Below, piece after piece: positions 9,352 to 18,484 of a DNA stretch of 64,000 bases (positions are counted from its first letter, which is position 1; each line of letters starts with the position of its first letter). Made by a program: the position numbers and the translations under genes. The notes under the pieces were generated by a model. The model had not been told where the DNA came from. It made no database searches and saw only the letters and a program-made list of their open reading frames with translations. The stretch is from Methylorubrum suomiense (GTDB lineage Bacteria > Pseudomonadota > Alphaproteobacteria > Rhizobiales > Beijerinckiaceae): the NCBI RefSeq assembly GCF_022179765.1, contig NZ_BPRE01000004.1:124001-188000 (forward strand). Reading direction: 5' to 3'.

Positions 9352-10758
9352 ATGAAGCTGCCCGAAAAGCTCGGCCCCATCCACTTCATCGGCATCGGCG
9401 GCATCGGCATGTCCGGCATCGCCGAGGTGATGGCCAATCTCGGCTACACGGTGCAGGGCTCCGACGCGAACGACAACGCCAATGTCCGCCGCCTGTCCGA
9501 GAAGGGCATTCGCACCTTCGTCGGCCACCGGGCCGAGAACGTCGAGAATGCGGCCCTCGTCGTGGTCTCGACCGCGATCCGCCGGGACAATCCGGAATTG
9601 GTCGAGGCCCGCGAGCGCCGCCTGCCGGTCGTGCGCCGCGCCGAGATGCTGGCCGAGCTGATGCGCTTCAAGTCCTGCGTCGCGGTGGCCGGCACCCATG
9701 GCAAGACCACGACGACCTCGCTCGTGGCGACCCTGCTCGACGCCGGCAACCTCGATCCGACCGTGATCAACGGCGGCATCATCAACGCCTACGGCACCAA
9801 TGCCCGCATGGGCGCGGGCGACTGGATGGTGGTGGAGGCCGACGAGTCCGACGGCACCTTCCTGAAGCTGCCGGCCGACGTGGCCATCGTCACCAATATC
9901 GACCCCGAGCATCTCGATCATTTCGGCTCGTTCGACGCCATCAAGGACGCCTTCCGGCGCTTCATCGACAACATCCCGTTCTACGGCTTCGCGGTGATGT
10001 GCATCGATCATCCGATCGTGCAGGACCTCGTCGGCCATATCGAGGACCGGCGCATCATCACCTACGGCGAGAACCCGCAGGCCGACGTGCGTCTCCTCGA
10101 CATCGACCTGAAGGGGGGGCAGAGCCGCTTCCGGGTCATGATCCGCGATCGTCGCCCCGGCTTCCGCCTCGAAATGCAGGATCTCGTCCTGCCGATGCCG
10201 GGCAAGCACAACGCGCTGAACGCCACCGCGGCTCTGGCGGTGGCCCACGAACTCGGGGTCTCGGAGGACGCGATCCGCAAGGCGCTCTCGGGCTTCGGCG
10301 GCGTCAAGCGCCGCTTCACCCGCACCGGGGAGTGGAACGGCGCCACGATCTTCGACGATTACGGCCATCACCCGGTGGAGATCGCGGCGGTGCTCCGCGC
10401 GGCCCGTGCCTCGACCGAGGGCAACGTCGTCGCCGTGGTCCAGCCGCACCGCTATACCCGGCTGCAATCGCTGTTCGAGGATTTCTGCACCTGTTTCAAC
10501 GACGCCGACACGGTCATCGTCGCTCCGGTCTACGCGGCGGGCGAGGCGCCGATCGAGGGCTTCGACCGCGATTCGCTGGTGGCTGGCCTCAAGTCGCGCG
10601 GCCATCGCGACGCGCTGGCCTTGAACGCGCCGGACGATCTCGCCGGGCTGGTTGCCGGCCGCGCCCAACCGGGCGACTACGTCGTGTGTCTCGGCGCGGG
10701 CACGATCACCCAATGGGCCTACGCGCTGCCGGGGGAATTGGCGGCGTTGAAGGGGTGA
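9352..10758 (+). CDS. murC: UDP-N-acetylmuramate--L-alanine ligase
   Basis: This 468-residue cytoplasmic ligase adds L-Ala to UDP-MurNAc in peptidoglycan precursor synthesis. The N-terminal Rossmann motif [12 protein letters not shown] (about residues 11-22), the ATP P-loop [11 protein letters not shown] (about 113-123), [11 protein letters not shown] and [12 protein letters not shown] are all intact. The C-terminal domain contains [10 protein letters not shown] and QPHRYTRL. The ATG at 9352 is preceded by GAAGG. It is followed by a module on the opposite strand, so murC is the last gene of the ftsW-murG-murC segment. Confidence 0.96.
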   Translation: MKLPEKLGPIHFIGIGGIGMSGIAEVMANLGYTVQGSDANDNANVRRLSEKGIRTFVGHRAENVENAALVVVSTAIRRDNPELVEARERRLPVVRRAEMLAELMRFKSCVAVAGTHGKTTTTSLVATLLDAGNLDPTVINGGIINAYGTNARMGAGDWMVVEADESDGTFLKLPADVAIVTNIDPEHLDHFGSFDAIKDAFRRFIDNIPFYGFAVMCIDHPIVQDLVGHIEDRRIITYGENPQADVRLLDIDLKGGQSRFRVMIRDRRPGFRLEMQDLVLPMPGKHNALNATAALAVAHELGVSEDAIRKALSGFGGVKRRFTRTGEWNGATIFDDYGHHPVEIAAVLRAARASTEGNVVAVVQPHRYTRLQSLFEDFCTCFNDADTVIVAPVYAAGEAPIEGFDRDSLVAGLKSRGHRDALALNAPDDLAGLVAGRAQPGDYVVCLGAGTITQWAYALPGELAALKG

Positions 10759-10774
10759 GTAGTGTGAGCCGGTT

Positions 10775-11164
10775 TCACGCCTCGGCTGGCTCCGGCATCA
10801 GATCCTCGGCATCCACGCCGAGGATTGTTGCGAATCGCCCGTTGAGCGCGGGATCGGCCAAGCGCTCACCTCGCTCGATCGCTGCGAGCCAATCCGATGG
10901 GATGGCCGTTGCCTGCGCCAGCGCGTCCGCCGTCATGCCGCGCCGCTCGCGCCAGAAAGCCAGTGGGCTCGGCGCGGCGCGCAGGGCGTCGAGGTCGGCC
11001 TCATCCAGCAACTCCTCGGTGCCGGCCTGCAGGCGCGCTTCGGATGCATCGACGGAGCGGGCATCGAGCGTGTCCTCGGCGAGTTCTCGCAGCCGCTCGA
11101 ATTCCGCCTCAGGCAGGATCACGATCGCCTCGCCCGACGGGGTTTGGGTGCGCACGATGGTCAT
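10775..11164 (-). CDS. Antitoxin with Phd-like N-terminus and XRE-type helix-turn-helix
   Basis: A 129-residue protein whose first 35 residues resemble Phd/YefM-type antitoxins (SGEAIVILPEAEFERL). The second half is a helix-turn-helix (about residues 65-120: LAFWRERRGMTADALAQATAIP, then a recognition helix and RGERLADPALNGRFATILG). It should bind and neutralise the RelE-type toxin encoded 10 bases upstream and autoregulate the pair. The ATG at 11164 is chosen because residues before it look non-coding. The pair runs against the surrounding division genes. Confidence 0.8.
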   Translation of the reverse strand: MTIVRTQTPSGEAIVILPEAEFERLRELAEDTLDARSVDASEARLQAGTEELLDEADLDALRAAPSPLAFWRERRGMTADALAQATAIPSDWLAAIERGERLADPALNGRFATILGVDAEDLMPEPAEA

Positions 11165-11174
11165 CGGGCTCGTC

Positions 11175-11432
11175 CTATCCATAGATCGAGCCCCGCGGGC
11201 CGATCTCGTGGACAATGATCCGATCCGGCTCGATGGTGAAGACCGCGCGCCAATCGCCGACCCGCAGGCGGTAGCGTTCCGCCCCGCCTTTCAGCGCTTT
11301 GACGTTGTTGGCGAGCGCGGATGGGTCGTCGGCGAGCTGACGGAGCTTGCCGCGGATCAATTCCTCGCTATTGCGCGGCATCCGGCTCAAGACGCGCGCG
11401 GCGGCGCGGGTGAAGACCACGCTCTTGCCCAA
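11175..11432 (-). CDS. RelE/ParE-family toxin
   Basis: An 85-residue protein of the RelE/ParE superfamily, usually ribosome-dependent mRNA endonucleases. It shows the helical N-terminal half ([16 protein letters not shown]), the [21 protein letters not shown] core and the terminal strand [14 protein letters not shown]. These basic and aromatic residues match active RelE-type toxins. The start is TTG at 11432, supported by GGGAGG about 5 bases upstream. The toxin gene comes first, then the antitoxin, an order seen in HigBA-like modules. It ends up between murC and murB, on the opposite strand. Confidence 0.85.
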   Translation of the reverse strand: MGKSVVFTRAAARVLSRMPRNSEELIRGKLRQLADDPSALANNVKALKGGAERYRLRVGDWRAVFTIEPDRIIVHEIGPRGSIYG

Positions 11433-11476
11433 ACCCGCCTCCCGTCGATACCGACCGCTTCAGGCGACAGGCTAGC

Positions 11477-12409
11477 ATGACTTCGAACCTCACTGACGCC
11501 ATCCGCGCCGCCGCGCCGAATCTGCGCGGTCGTCTCCTCGAGAATCAATCGCTGGCCGACCTCACGTGGTTTCGCGTCGGCGGGCCGGCGCAGGTGCTGT
11601 TCAGCCCGGCGGATGAGGAGGATCTCTCGGTCTTCCTCGCCGCCCTCGACCCGGCCGTGCCGGTGACGGTGATCGGCCTCGGCTCGAATCTGATCGTGCG
11701 CGACGGCGGCATCCCCGGCGTCACGATCCGGCTCGGCGGCAAGGCGTTCGGTTCGATCGAGATTGACGGAGACTCGATCCGCGTTGGCACCGCCGTGCCG
11801 GATATGCGCCTCGCCAAGGCCGCGGCGGAGGCCTCCCTCGACGGCCTCGCCTTCTTCCGCGGCATCCCCGGCTCGGTCGGCGGGGCGCTGCGCATGAATG
11901 CGGGCGCCCATGGCGGTGAGACGACCGACGTGCTCACGCAAGTGCGCGGCATCGATCGGACGGGGGCGGCGCGCAGCTTCACCCATGCCGAGATGGGCTT
12001 CCGCTACCGCCATTCCTCGGCACCGGACGACGTGATCTTTACGGGAGCCACCTTCCGAGGCCGGGCCGGGAACCGCGAAGCGATCGAGGCCGAAATGGAT
12101 CGGGTCACCGCCGCCCGCGAGGCCGCCCAACCGATCCGCGAGCGCACTGGCGGCTCGACCTTCAAGAATCCCGAGGGCGGCAAGGCCTGGCAGCTCATCG
12201 ACGCCGCTGGGTGCCGAGGGCTGACCCGGGGCGGTGCCCAGGTCTCGGAAATGCATTGCAACTTCCTGATCAACCGTGGCGGCGCCACGGCCGCCGATAT
12301 CGAGGGCCTCGGCGAAGAGGTCCGCCGCCGGGTGCGCGAGACGGCGGGCGTCGAGCTGCACTGGGAGATCAAGCGGATCGGTGTCGACCCCACCCAAGCA
12401 GACCGGTAG
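11477..12409 (+). CDS. murB: UDP-N-acetylenolpyruvoylglucosamine reductase
   Basis: A 310-residue FAD enzyme that reduces UDP-GlcNAc-enolpyruvate to UDP-MurNAc. FAD-binding motifs [10 protein letters not shown] and [12 protein letters not shown] are present. [18 protein letters not shown] and the catalytic [10 protein letters not shown] loop (Ser as proton donor) follow. The length suits a type II-like MurB without the E. coli insertion. It starts 44 bases from the divergent toxin gene, so it cannot be co-transcribed simply with murC without crossing the antisense module. It is followed by a MazE-type antitoxin. Confidence 0.95.
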   Translation: MTSNLTDAIRAAAPNLRGRLLENQSLADLTWFRVGGPAQVLFSPADEEDLSVFLAALDPAVPVTVIGLGSNLIVRDGGIPGVTIRLGGKAFGSIEIDGDSIRVGTAVPDMRLAKAAAEASLDGLAFFRGIPGSVGGALRMNAGAHGGETTDVLTQVRGIDRTGAARSFTHAEMGFRYRHSSAPDDVIFTGATFRGRAGNREAIEAEMDRVTAAREAAQPIRERTGGSTFKNPEGGKAWQLIDAAGCRGLTRGGAQVSEMHCNFLINRGGATAADIEGLGEEVRRRVRETAGVELHWEIKRIGVDPTQADR

Positions 12410-12441
12410 GATGTCAGACGTAGAGCCAAGCGAGCAATTCC

Positions 12442-12672
12442 GTGTCGCAGCCAGTCCGCACCGCCTATTCCAAGCTGTCGGAGAAGAGCCAGACGGTTCT
12501 GCCCGCCGAACTGCACGAGCGACTGAGCATCGGGCCGGGTGACCGGGTGCGCTACCTGTTCACACCGGACGGCGTCCACATCGATAAGGCGCCCGCCGAG
12601 GGCGAGGACCCGTTCGTCGCCTTCACCGAATGGGGTGGTCCCATCGACGACGCTGATTATGCCGATCTCTAG
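12442..12672 (+). CDS. MazE/AbrB-type antitoxin
   Basis: A 76-residue protein with a SpoVT-AbrB swapped-hairpin domain: SQTVLPAELHERLSIGPGDRVRYLF, followed by DGVHI. The acidic C-terminal tail would wrap the toxin. It starts at GTG 33 bases after murB and overlaps the MazF reading frame by 14 bases, the classical antitoxin-toxin arrangement. It looks intact while its toxin does not. As AbrB-type antitoxins bind DNA, it may still act as a local repressor. Confidence 0.8.
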   Translation: MSQPVRTAYSKLSEKSQTVLPAELHERLSIGPGDRVRYLFTPDGVHIDKAPAEGEDPFVAFTEWGGPIDDADYADL

Positions 12673-13016
12673 CCCCTCGTTCCGGGCCGGCACCGTCGTC
12701 GTGCCGTTTCCTTACTCGGACCGGCTGGCAGAGACGCGACGCCCTGCCGTGGTGATCTCGGGTGAGGTGGTCGGTCGAGCGGGCGTCGTGTGGATCGCCA
12801 TGATTACGAGCGCACGCAACCGACCCTTTGGCCGACGAGCGGCCGATCCACGATCTCGCAGCGACCGGCCTCGTCGTCCCCTCCGTGGTCCGGCGAGTGA
12901 AGATCGCCTGCATCGAGCCTTCGCGGATCCTGCGCGCCGTCGGTGCTCTCCCCTCTGCGGCGACTGACGACCTGAGGACGCGCCTGCGCGCCCTTATCGG
13001 TTCTTCCCATCCCTGA
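12659..13016 (+). pseudogene. MazF/PemK-family toxin gene disrupted by a +1 frameshift
   Basis: The first part (12659 to about 12826) encodes the MazF N-terminus: FRAGTVVVPFPYSD, RRPAVVISG, VWIAMITSARNRP. The second part, in the next frame (12828-13016), encodes the rest: LADERPIHDL, GLVVPSVVRRVKIACIE, and a C-terminal helix. Reading CCCTTG instead of CCCTTTG at 12824-12830 would restore one continuous toxin of about 118 residues. One extra T in the TTT run at 12827-12829 is therefore the likely lesion. It could be a true inactivating mutation or a sequencing error. Confidence 0.75.
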
Positions 13017-13041
13017 CCCTCACGACGCCCGGAGCCACCCC

Positions 13042-13965
13042 ATGTCCAAGCACGTCGCCGTCCTGATGGGCGGCTGGTCCTCCGAGCGGGAGATCTCGCT
13101 CCGCTCCGGCACCGCCTGTGCCCGAGCCTTGGAAGGGGAGGGGTTCCGGGTGACGCCGGTCGATGTCGGGCCGGACATCGCCACCGTGCTGACCGCGCTC
13201 GCCCCCGATGTGGCGCTGAACGCGCTGCACGGACCGGCCGGCGAGGACGGGACGATCCAGGGTCTCCTGGAGATCCTGAAGATCCCCTACACCCATTCGG
13301 GCGTGCTGGCCTCGGCGCTCGCCATGCACAAGGAGCGTGCCAAAACGGTCATGAAGGCGGCCGGCGTGTCCGTTCCGGAGGGGCGCGTCGTTAACCGTCA
13401 TGATGCGGCGAAGTCACACCCATTAACTCCTCCCTATGTCGTGAAGCCCATCGCCGAGGGCTCCTCGATGGGGGTCATCATCGTCCGCGAGGAGCGCTCG
13501 CATCCGCCCCAGATTCTGGCTTCGGATGCATGGACCTACGGCGAGGAAGTCCTTGCAGAGACTTACGTTGCCGGCCGCGAGCTGACCTGCGCCGTGATCG
13601 GCGACCGGGCACTTGGCGTGACCGAGATCAAGCCGGTCTCGGGGGAGTGGTACGACTTCGACGCAAAGTACGCCGGAGGGGGGTCGATCCACGTCCTTCC
13701 GGCGGACCTTAAACTAAATGTTTACCAGCGTGTCCAAGAGTTGGCGTTAACGGCGCATCAAGCACTGGGATGCCGTGGCGTCAGCCGTGCCGACCTACGT
13801 TACGACGATACGCCGGGGGGAACCGGCGCCCTCGTCGTGCTGGAGGTCAACACGCAGCCCGGCATGACCCAGACGAGCCTTGTGCCGGAGATCGCGGCCC
13901 ATGCGGGCCTGAGTTTCGGTGAACTCGTCCGATGGATGGTGGAGGACGCTTCTCTCAGCCGCTGA
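13042..13965 (+). CDS. ddl: D-alanine--D-alanine ligase
   Basis: A 307-residue ATP-grasp enzyme that makes D-Ala-D-Ala for peptidoglycan. It shows the N-terminal MGGWSSEREISLRSG and NALHGPAGEDGTIQG (substrate binding). EGSSMGV, the flexible loop YDFDAKYAGGGS and the metal-binding end VLEVNTQPGMT are also present. The length matches DdlB (306 in E. coli). Several AT-rich codons cluster at 13391-13427 and 13706-13751, which is odd for this GC-rich gene and may mark embedded promoters for ftsQAZ. Its end overlaps ftsQ by 34 bases. Confidence 0.96.
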   Translation: MSKHVAVLMGGWSSEREISLRSGTACARALEGEGFRVTPVDVGPDIATVLTALAPDVALNALHGPAGEDGTIQGLLEILKIPYTHSGVLASALAMHKERAKTVMKAAGVSVPEGRVVNRHDAAKSHPLTPPYVVKPIAEGSSMGVIIVREERSHPPQILASDAWTYGEEVLAETYVAGRELTCAVIGDRALGVTEIKPVSGEWYDFDAKYAGGGSIHVLPADLKLNVYQRVQELALTAHQALGCRGVSRADLRYDDTPGGTGALVVLEVNTQPGMTQTSLVPEIAAHAGLSFGELVRWMVEDASLSR

Positions 13966-14873
13966 ACGCTTCCGGTCTCGGAAGCGGCGGAGCCCCCACG
14001 GGGTTCCGGCTGCGGCTGCCCCGGGTTCTGCGGCGGTTCTCCTCCGCCCGGCGCCTGCGCGCGGCTGCGCCGATCGAGCAGCGGGTTCCGCGGCTCGCCG
14101 GCACGGCCCTGATCTCCGGCCTTGCCGGTGCCGTCGCGCTCGCCGGTTTCGTGGCGAGCGGACGCTACGATGCCTTCACGGCCGAGCACGGCCGACCTCT
14201 CGACATCCTCGCCCGCATTGCCGGCTTCGGCGTCGAGCGCGTGACGATTTCCGGCATCTCCCGGATGTACGAGCGCGAGGTGCTGAGCGCCGCCGGAATC
14301 GACTGGCGCTCCTCCGTCCCCTTCCTCGATCTTGACAAGGCCCGCGAGCGCCTGCTCGCCGAGCCGCTGATCGCCAGCGTCTCCGTGCGCAAGATCTATC
14401 CCAATGAGATCGTCATCAATCAGGTCGAGCGGGAGCCCGCCGCCCTCTGGCAGCGCAACGGCGAGATCCAGGTGATCGCCGCCGACGGCACCGTGATCGA
14501 CGAGATGCGCGACGAGCGCTACGTCAACCTACCCCTGGTGGTCGGGGAGGGGGCCAATGCCCGCCTTCCGGAATATCTGGCGATGATCGAGGCCGCCGGG
14601 CCGCTGGGCGCGCGCATCAAGGCCGGCACCTTCGTGTCCGGACGACGCTGGACCCTCAAGCTCGACGGCGTCGACATTCGCCTCCCGGAGACCGGGGCGG
14701 CCGACGCGCTGACCCGTCTGGTCCGGATCGAGCGTGAGAACCGCATCCTCGAGAAGGACATCATCGCCGTCGACCTGCGCATGGCCGACCGCGTCGTAGT
14801 GCGCCTCACGGAGGAGGCGGCCGCCGCCCGCGCCGAGAGCCGCAAGAAGCCGAAGAAGGGCACGCCCACATGA
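13932..14873 (+). CDS. ftsQ: Cell division protein FtsQ
   Basis: A 313-residue bitopic membrane protein linking early and late divisome proteins. An Arg/Pro-rich cytoplasmic tail (about residues 1-55) precedes one transmembrane helix (about 58-78). A POTRA domain (FGVERVTISGISRMYEREVLSAA) and the FtsQ beta domain (ASVSVRKIYPNEIVINQVEREPAALW, DIIAVDLRMADRVVVRL) follow. It starts inside ddl. The Lys-rich end is followed by a short ATGA-coupled open frame before ftsA. Confidence 0.93.
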   Translation: MDGGGRFSQPLNASGLGSGGAPTGFRLRLPRVLRRFSSARRLRAAAPIEQRVPRLAGTALISGLAGAVALAGFVASGRYDAFTAEHGRPLDILARIAGFGVERVTISGISRMYEREVLSAAGIDWRSSVPFLDLDKARERLLAEPLIASVSVRKIYPNEIVINQVEREPAALWQRNGEIQVIAADGTVIDEMRDERYVNLPLVVGEGANARLPEYLAMIEAAGPLGARIKAGTFVSGRRWTLKLDGVDIRLPETGAADALTRLVRIERENRILEKDIIAVDLRMADRVVVRLTEEAAAARAESRKKPKKGTPT

Positions 14874-14938
14874 GCACGCCCCGTACGGCCCTTCGTTCCG
14901 CCCTTCGCTCCGTTTCCCGCCGCGTTTCCGCAAAGTAG
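14870..14938 (+). CDS. Possible 22-residue coupling ORF between ftsQ and ftsA
   Basis: An ATG overlaps the ftsQ stop (ATGA) and opens a 22-codon frame rich in Arg and Ser, ending TAG six bases before the ftsA ATG. The DNA carries a near-perfect 12-base tandem repeat (CCCTTCGTTCCG/CCCTTCGCTCCG). ftsA has no clear ribosome site of its own, so a ribosome relay is conceivable. It may equally be chance. Confidence 0.3.
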   Translation: MSTPRTALRSALRSVSRRVSAK

Positions 14939-14944
14939 CGTCCG

Positions 14945-16267
14945 ATGCAGACCCCCCACTGCCTCACGCCGCGCCTGAAGCCGCTCTCCGCCCGCCGGAG
15001 TGCGACCATGTCGGTGCTCGATATCGGCACCAGCAAGGTCGTGTGCCTCATCGCCGAATTGCAGCCCGCCGAGGCGGTCTCGACCCTGCGCGGGCGCACC
15101 CATCTCGCCCGCATCATCGGCATCGGCCATCAGCGCTCCCTGGGGCTGAAGGGCGGCGCCATCGTCGATCTCGAAGCCGCCGAAGGGGCGATCCGTCAGG
15201 CGGTCCACGCCGCCGAGCGGATGGCCAAGGCCGAGGTCCAATCGGTCATCGTCAATATCTCCGGCGGCCGCCTCGCCTCGCAGCATTTCGAGGCGCGGGT
15301 GAACGTCCGCTCCGGCACCGTCACCGGCGCCGATGTCGAGCGGGTGCTGGAGACCGCGAGCGCCCACGGCGTGAGCCCCGGACGCGCCGTGCTCCACGCC
15401 CTGCCGACCGGCTACGCGCTGGACGGCCAGGGAGCGGTGATCGACCCGTCGGGCATGATCGGCGACGCACTCGGGGTCGATCTCCATGTCGTTACGGCGG
15501 AGGCGGCCGCGGCCCGCAACCTGATGCTGGCGGTCGAGCATTGCCATCTCGGCGTCGATGCCGTGATCGCCACCCCCTATGCCGCGGGCCTCTCGGCGCT
15601 CGTGGACGATGAGGCGGAACTCGGCTGCGCGGTCGTCGATATGGGCGGCGGCACCACCAGCGTCGGCGTCTTCACGGGCGGCCATCTCGTCCATTGCGAC
15701 GCGGTCGCGGTCGGCGGTCACCACGTCACCATGGACATCGCCCGGGGCCTCTCGACCCGCGTCTCGGTCGCCGAGCGGCTCAAGACGCTCTACGGCTCGG
15801 CCATCGCCACCGCGTCCGACGAGCGGGACATGATCGCGGTCCACGGCGTCGGCGAGGACGAGGGCGAGGCGCCCTCGCACGTTCCGCGCTCGCAGCTGGT
15901 GCGCATCGTCAAGCCGCGGGTCGAGGAAGTTCTCGAACTCGTTCGCGACCGCCTGCGCAACGCGGGCTTCGGCGCTCAGGCCGGCCGCCGGGTGATTCTG
16001 ACCGGTGGCGCCAGCCAACTCGTCGGCATGCCCGAGACGGCGCGGCGCATCCTGCAGGGACAGGTTCGCATCGGTCGTCCGCTGGGGATCCGCGGCCTGC
16101 CGGAGGCCGCGAAGGGCCCCGCTTTCTCGGCCTCGGTCGGGATGCTGGTCTACCCGCAGGTCGCGCATGCGGAGCATTTCGAGCCGCGGGGGCAGGGCGC
16201 CTTCGCCGGCACGGGAACGGACGGATACTTCTCACGGGTCGGTCGCTGGATCCGCGAAAGTTTCTGA
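14945..16267 (+). CDS. ftsA: Cell division protein FtsA
   Basis: A 440-residue actin-fold ATPase that tethers FtsZ to the membrane. The N-terminal [20 protein letters not shown] is like that of rhizobial FtsA, which supports the ATG at 14945 over an ATG at 15008 that has a better GGAG site. Phosphate-binding motifs [10 protein letters not shown] and [15 protein letters not shown], the 1C subdomain and the adenosine motif GGASQLVGM are present. The last residues ([12 protein letters not shown]) form the amphipathic membrane-targeting helix. Confidence 0.96.
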   Translation: MQTPHCLTPRLKPLSARRSATMSVLDIGTSKVVCLIAELQPAEAVSTLRGRTHLARIIGIGHQRSLGLKGGAIVDLEAAEGAIRQAVHAAERMAKAEVQSVIVNISGGRLASQHFEARVNVRSGTVTGADVERVLETASAHGVSPGRAVLHALPTGYALDGQGAVIDPSGMIGDALGVDLHVVTAEAAAARNLMLAVEHCHLGVDAVIATPYAAGLSALVDDEAELGCAVVDMGGGTTSVGVFTGGHLVHCDAVAVGGHHVTMDIARGLSTRVSVAERLKTLYGSAIATASDERDMIAVHGVGEDEGEAPSHVPRSQLVRIVKPRVEEVLELVRDRLRNAGFGAQAGRRVILTGGASQLVGMPETARRILQGQVRIGRPLGIRGLPEAAKGPAFSASVGMLVYPQVAHAEHFEPRGQGAFAGTGTDGYFSRVGRWIRESF

Positions 16268-16377
16268 AGAACGACCCGCCCGGCCGGAAGGTGAAGGGCG
16301 GCACAGACATCAGGGCAGGCGTCCCCAGGACGTCGATCAGGCAATCGCTTAAAGCAGTCACGAAGGGCACGACCACC

Positions 16378-18147
16378 ATGGCCATCTCTCTTCAGGCACC
16401 CGACATCCGCGAGCTCAAGCCCCGCATCACCGTCTTCGGCGTCGGCGGCGCCGGCGGCAATGCCGTCAACAACATGATCGAATCGGGCCTTCTCGGCTGC
16501 GAATTCGTCGTGGCCAACACGGATGCCCAGGCCCTGACCTCGTCGAAGGCCGAGCGCGTCATCCAGATGGGCATCGGCGTCACGCAGGGCCTCGGTGCCG
16601 GCTCGCATCCGGAAGTCGGCTCGGCGGCCGCCGAGGAGGTGATCGACGAGATCCGCGATCAGCTCTCGGGCGCCCACATGGCCTTCATCACCGCCGGCAT
16701 GGGCGGCGGCACCGGCACCGGCGCGGCCCCGGTCATCGCCCGCGCGGCACGTGACATGGGCATCCTGACGGTCGGCGTCGTGACGAAGCCGTTCCAGTTC
16801 GAGGGCATGCGCCGGATGCGCACCGCCGAAGCCGGCATCCAGGAGCTTCAGGCGGCGGTCGATACCCTGATCGTCATCCCGAACCAGAACCTGTTCCGGG
16901 TCGCCAACGAGAAGACCACCTTCGCCGACGCCTTCGCCATGGCTGACCAGGTGCTCTACTCGGGCGTCGCCTGCATCACCGACCTGATGGTCAAGGAAGG
17001 CCTGATCAACCTCGACTTCGCCGACGTCCGCGCGATCATGCGCGGCATGGGCAAGGCGATGATGGGCACGGGTGAGGCCTCCGGTGAGAACCGCGCCAAC
17101 CGCGCGGCGGAAGCCGCCATCGCCAACCCGCTCCTCGACGACGTGTCGATGAAGGGCGCCCGCGGCCTGCTGATCTCGATCACCGGCGGCAGCGACCTGA
17201 CCCTGTACGAGCTCGACGAGGCGGCGACCCGCATCCGCGAGGAAGTGGATCAGGACGCCAACATCATCCTCGGTGCCACCTTCGACGAGAGCCTCGACGG
17301 CATCATCCGCGTCTCGGTGGTCGCCACCGGCATCGAGCCGGCGCTGATCTCGGCCGATTCGCCGAACAACCCGGAAATCGCCCAGACCGAGCAGCGCATC
17401 GCCGAAGTCGCCGAGCGTCTGCGTGCCGAGGCCCGCGCCCGGGCGTCGGCCGCGCTCTCGCCCGCCAGCCAGACCGCCGCGCCGCTCCACGTCCAGCGTC
17501 CGGCCCCCGAGCCCCTGCGGGTCGAGCAGGCTCCGGCGCCCCGTCCGGTGATGCCCGAGGCGACAGCACCCGAGCCCGTGCGCGCCGAGACCTTTCGTCC
17601 CGAGCCGGCCCCGATGATGCACCATCATGACGTGATGCTGACTCAGGCGCCCGCCCGCGTCGCCGCCCCGGCCTACGAGCCGCCGGCCCCGGCCGCCCCG
17701 ATCCAGGAGACGGCTTCCCTCGGTGCCGGCCCCTACGTGCCGCCGCGTCCGCAGCTCGCCCGGCCGCCGCGCATGCCGCAGATCTCGGACCTGCCGCCCC
17801 ACACCCAGGCGCAGATTCTCAAGAGCCGCGGCGATGAGCAGGCGTCCGAGCCCGCCCAGGACTCCAAGCGCATGACCCTCCTGCGCCGTCTCGCCACCGT
17901 CGGCTTCGGCGGTCGCCGCGAGGAGGCCGAGGCCGCCCCGATGCCGCCGGCCCCGCGCGCCGCTGCCCCGGCGCCGACGATCCCGGCCCCGCGGGTCGAG
18001 CACGCGGTCCGCGCCCCGGCGCCCCAGGCGCCGCAATACCGCCCGGCCGCCGGCAATCTCGATCCCCAGGGTCGTGCCATGCCGCCGCGGATGATGGAGG
18101 ACGATCAGCTCGAGATCCCCGCCTTCCTCCGTCGTCAGGCGAACTGA
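16378..18147 (+). CDS. ftsZ: Cell division GTPase FtsZ
   Basis: A 589-residue tubulin homologue forming the Z-ring. The GTPase domain spans about residues 15-330, with [13 protein letters not shown], the tubulin signature [14 protein letters not shown] and FADVRAIM. A long Pro/Ala/Glu-rich unstructured linker (about residues 335-570) is typical of alphaproteobacterial FtsZ and explains the size. The C-terminal peptide [12 protein letters not shown] is the conserved FtsA-binding tail. The ATG at 16378 begins the conserved sequence; a frame open through ftsA is not part of the gene. A strong hairpin follows. Confidence 0.97.
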   Translation: MAISLQAPDIRELKPRITVFGVGGAGGNAVNNMIESGLLGCEFVVANTDAQALTSSKAERVIQMGIGVTQGLGAGSHPEVGSAAAEEVIDEIRDQLSGAHMAFITAGMGGGTGTGAAPVIARAARDMGILTVGVVTKPFQFEGMRRMRTAEAGIQELQAAVDTLIVIPNQNLFRVANEKTTFADAFAMADQVLYSGVACITDLMVKEGLINLDFADVRAIMRGMGKAMMGTGEASGENRANRAAEAAIANPLLDDVSMKGARGLLISITGGSDLTLYELDEAATRIREEVDQDANIILGATFDESLDGIIRVSVVATGIEPALISADSPNNPEIAQTEQRIAEVAERLRAEARARASAALSPASQTAAPLHVQRPAPEPLRVEQAPAPRPVMPEATAPEPVRAETFRPEPAPMMHHHDVMLTQAPARVAAPAYEPPAPAAPIQETASLGAGPYVPPRPQLARPPRMPQISDLPPHTQAQILKSRGDEQASEPAQDSKRMTLLRRLATVGFGGRREEAEAAPMPPAPRAAAPAPTIPAPRVEHAVRAPAPQAPQYRPAAGNLDPQGRAMPPRMMEDDQLEIPAFLRRQAN

Positions 18148-18484
18148 AACCAGCCCGGCTGACGGCCTGACGCGTCGCGTCAGGCGTCACTGGGACATTT
18201 CCGCCACAGACCCGGGACCGGAAGGTCCCGGGTTTAGCTGCTTGTTAAGACACTGATGCTCAACTGTTTTTCAATGTTCGTGGCAAAACCGTGGCTGTAA
18301 CAGACCGTAAGAATCCGTGATTTGGCCGGTCTGTGCACCGCAGTTATACCACCTGCGGAACGACAGAAGGCGCGAACGGCGGCTACAGCCGGAGCGCTCG
18401 CAGTGGCTTCAAGCAGCGGACGGACTTCTCGCATCGCGCCAGATTCAAGGGTGCGCGGGAAGGATCCTGGCCGAGGGCTAAGGT
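18148..18484. other. Intergenic region between ftsZ and lpxC
   Basis: About 337 bases. It contains an 8-bp hairpin (GCCTGACG-CGTCG-CGTCAGGC, 18165-18185), the ftsZ terminator, and AT-rich sequence near 18240-18290 (TTGTTAAGACAC, CTGTTTTTCAATG) that probably carries the lpxC promoter. No gene seen. Confidence 0.45.
18210..18237 (+). terminator. Probable terminator after ftsZ
   Basis: A perfect 10-bp stem (18210-18219 with 18224-18233) with a GGAA tetraloop is followed by TTAG and further T-rich sequence. The U-tract is short, so termination may be partial. Confidence 0.6.
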
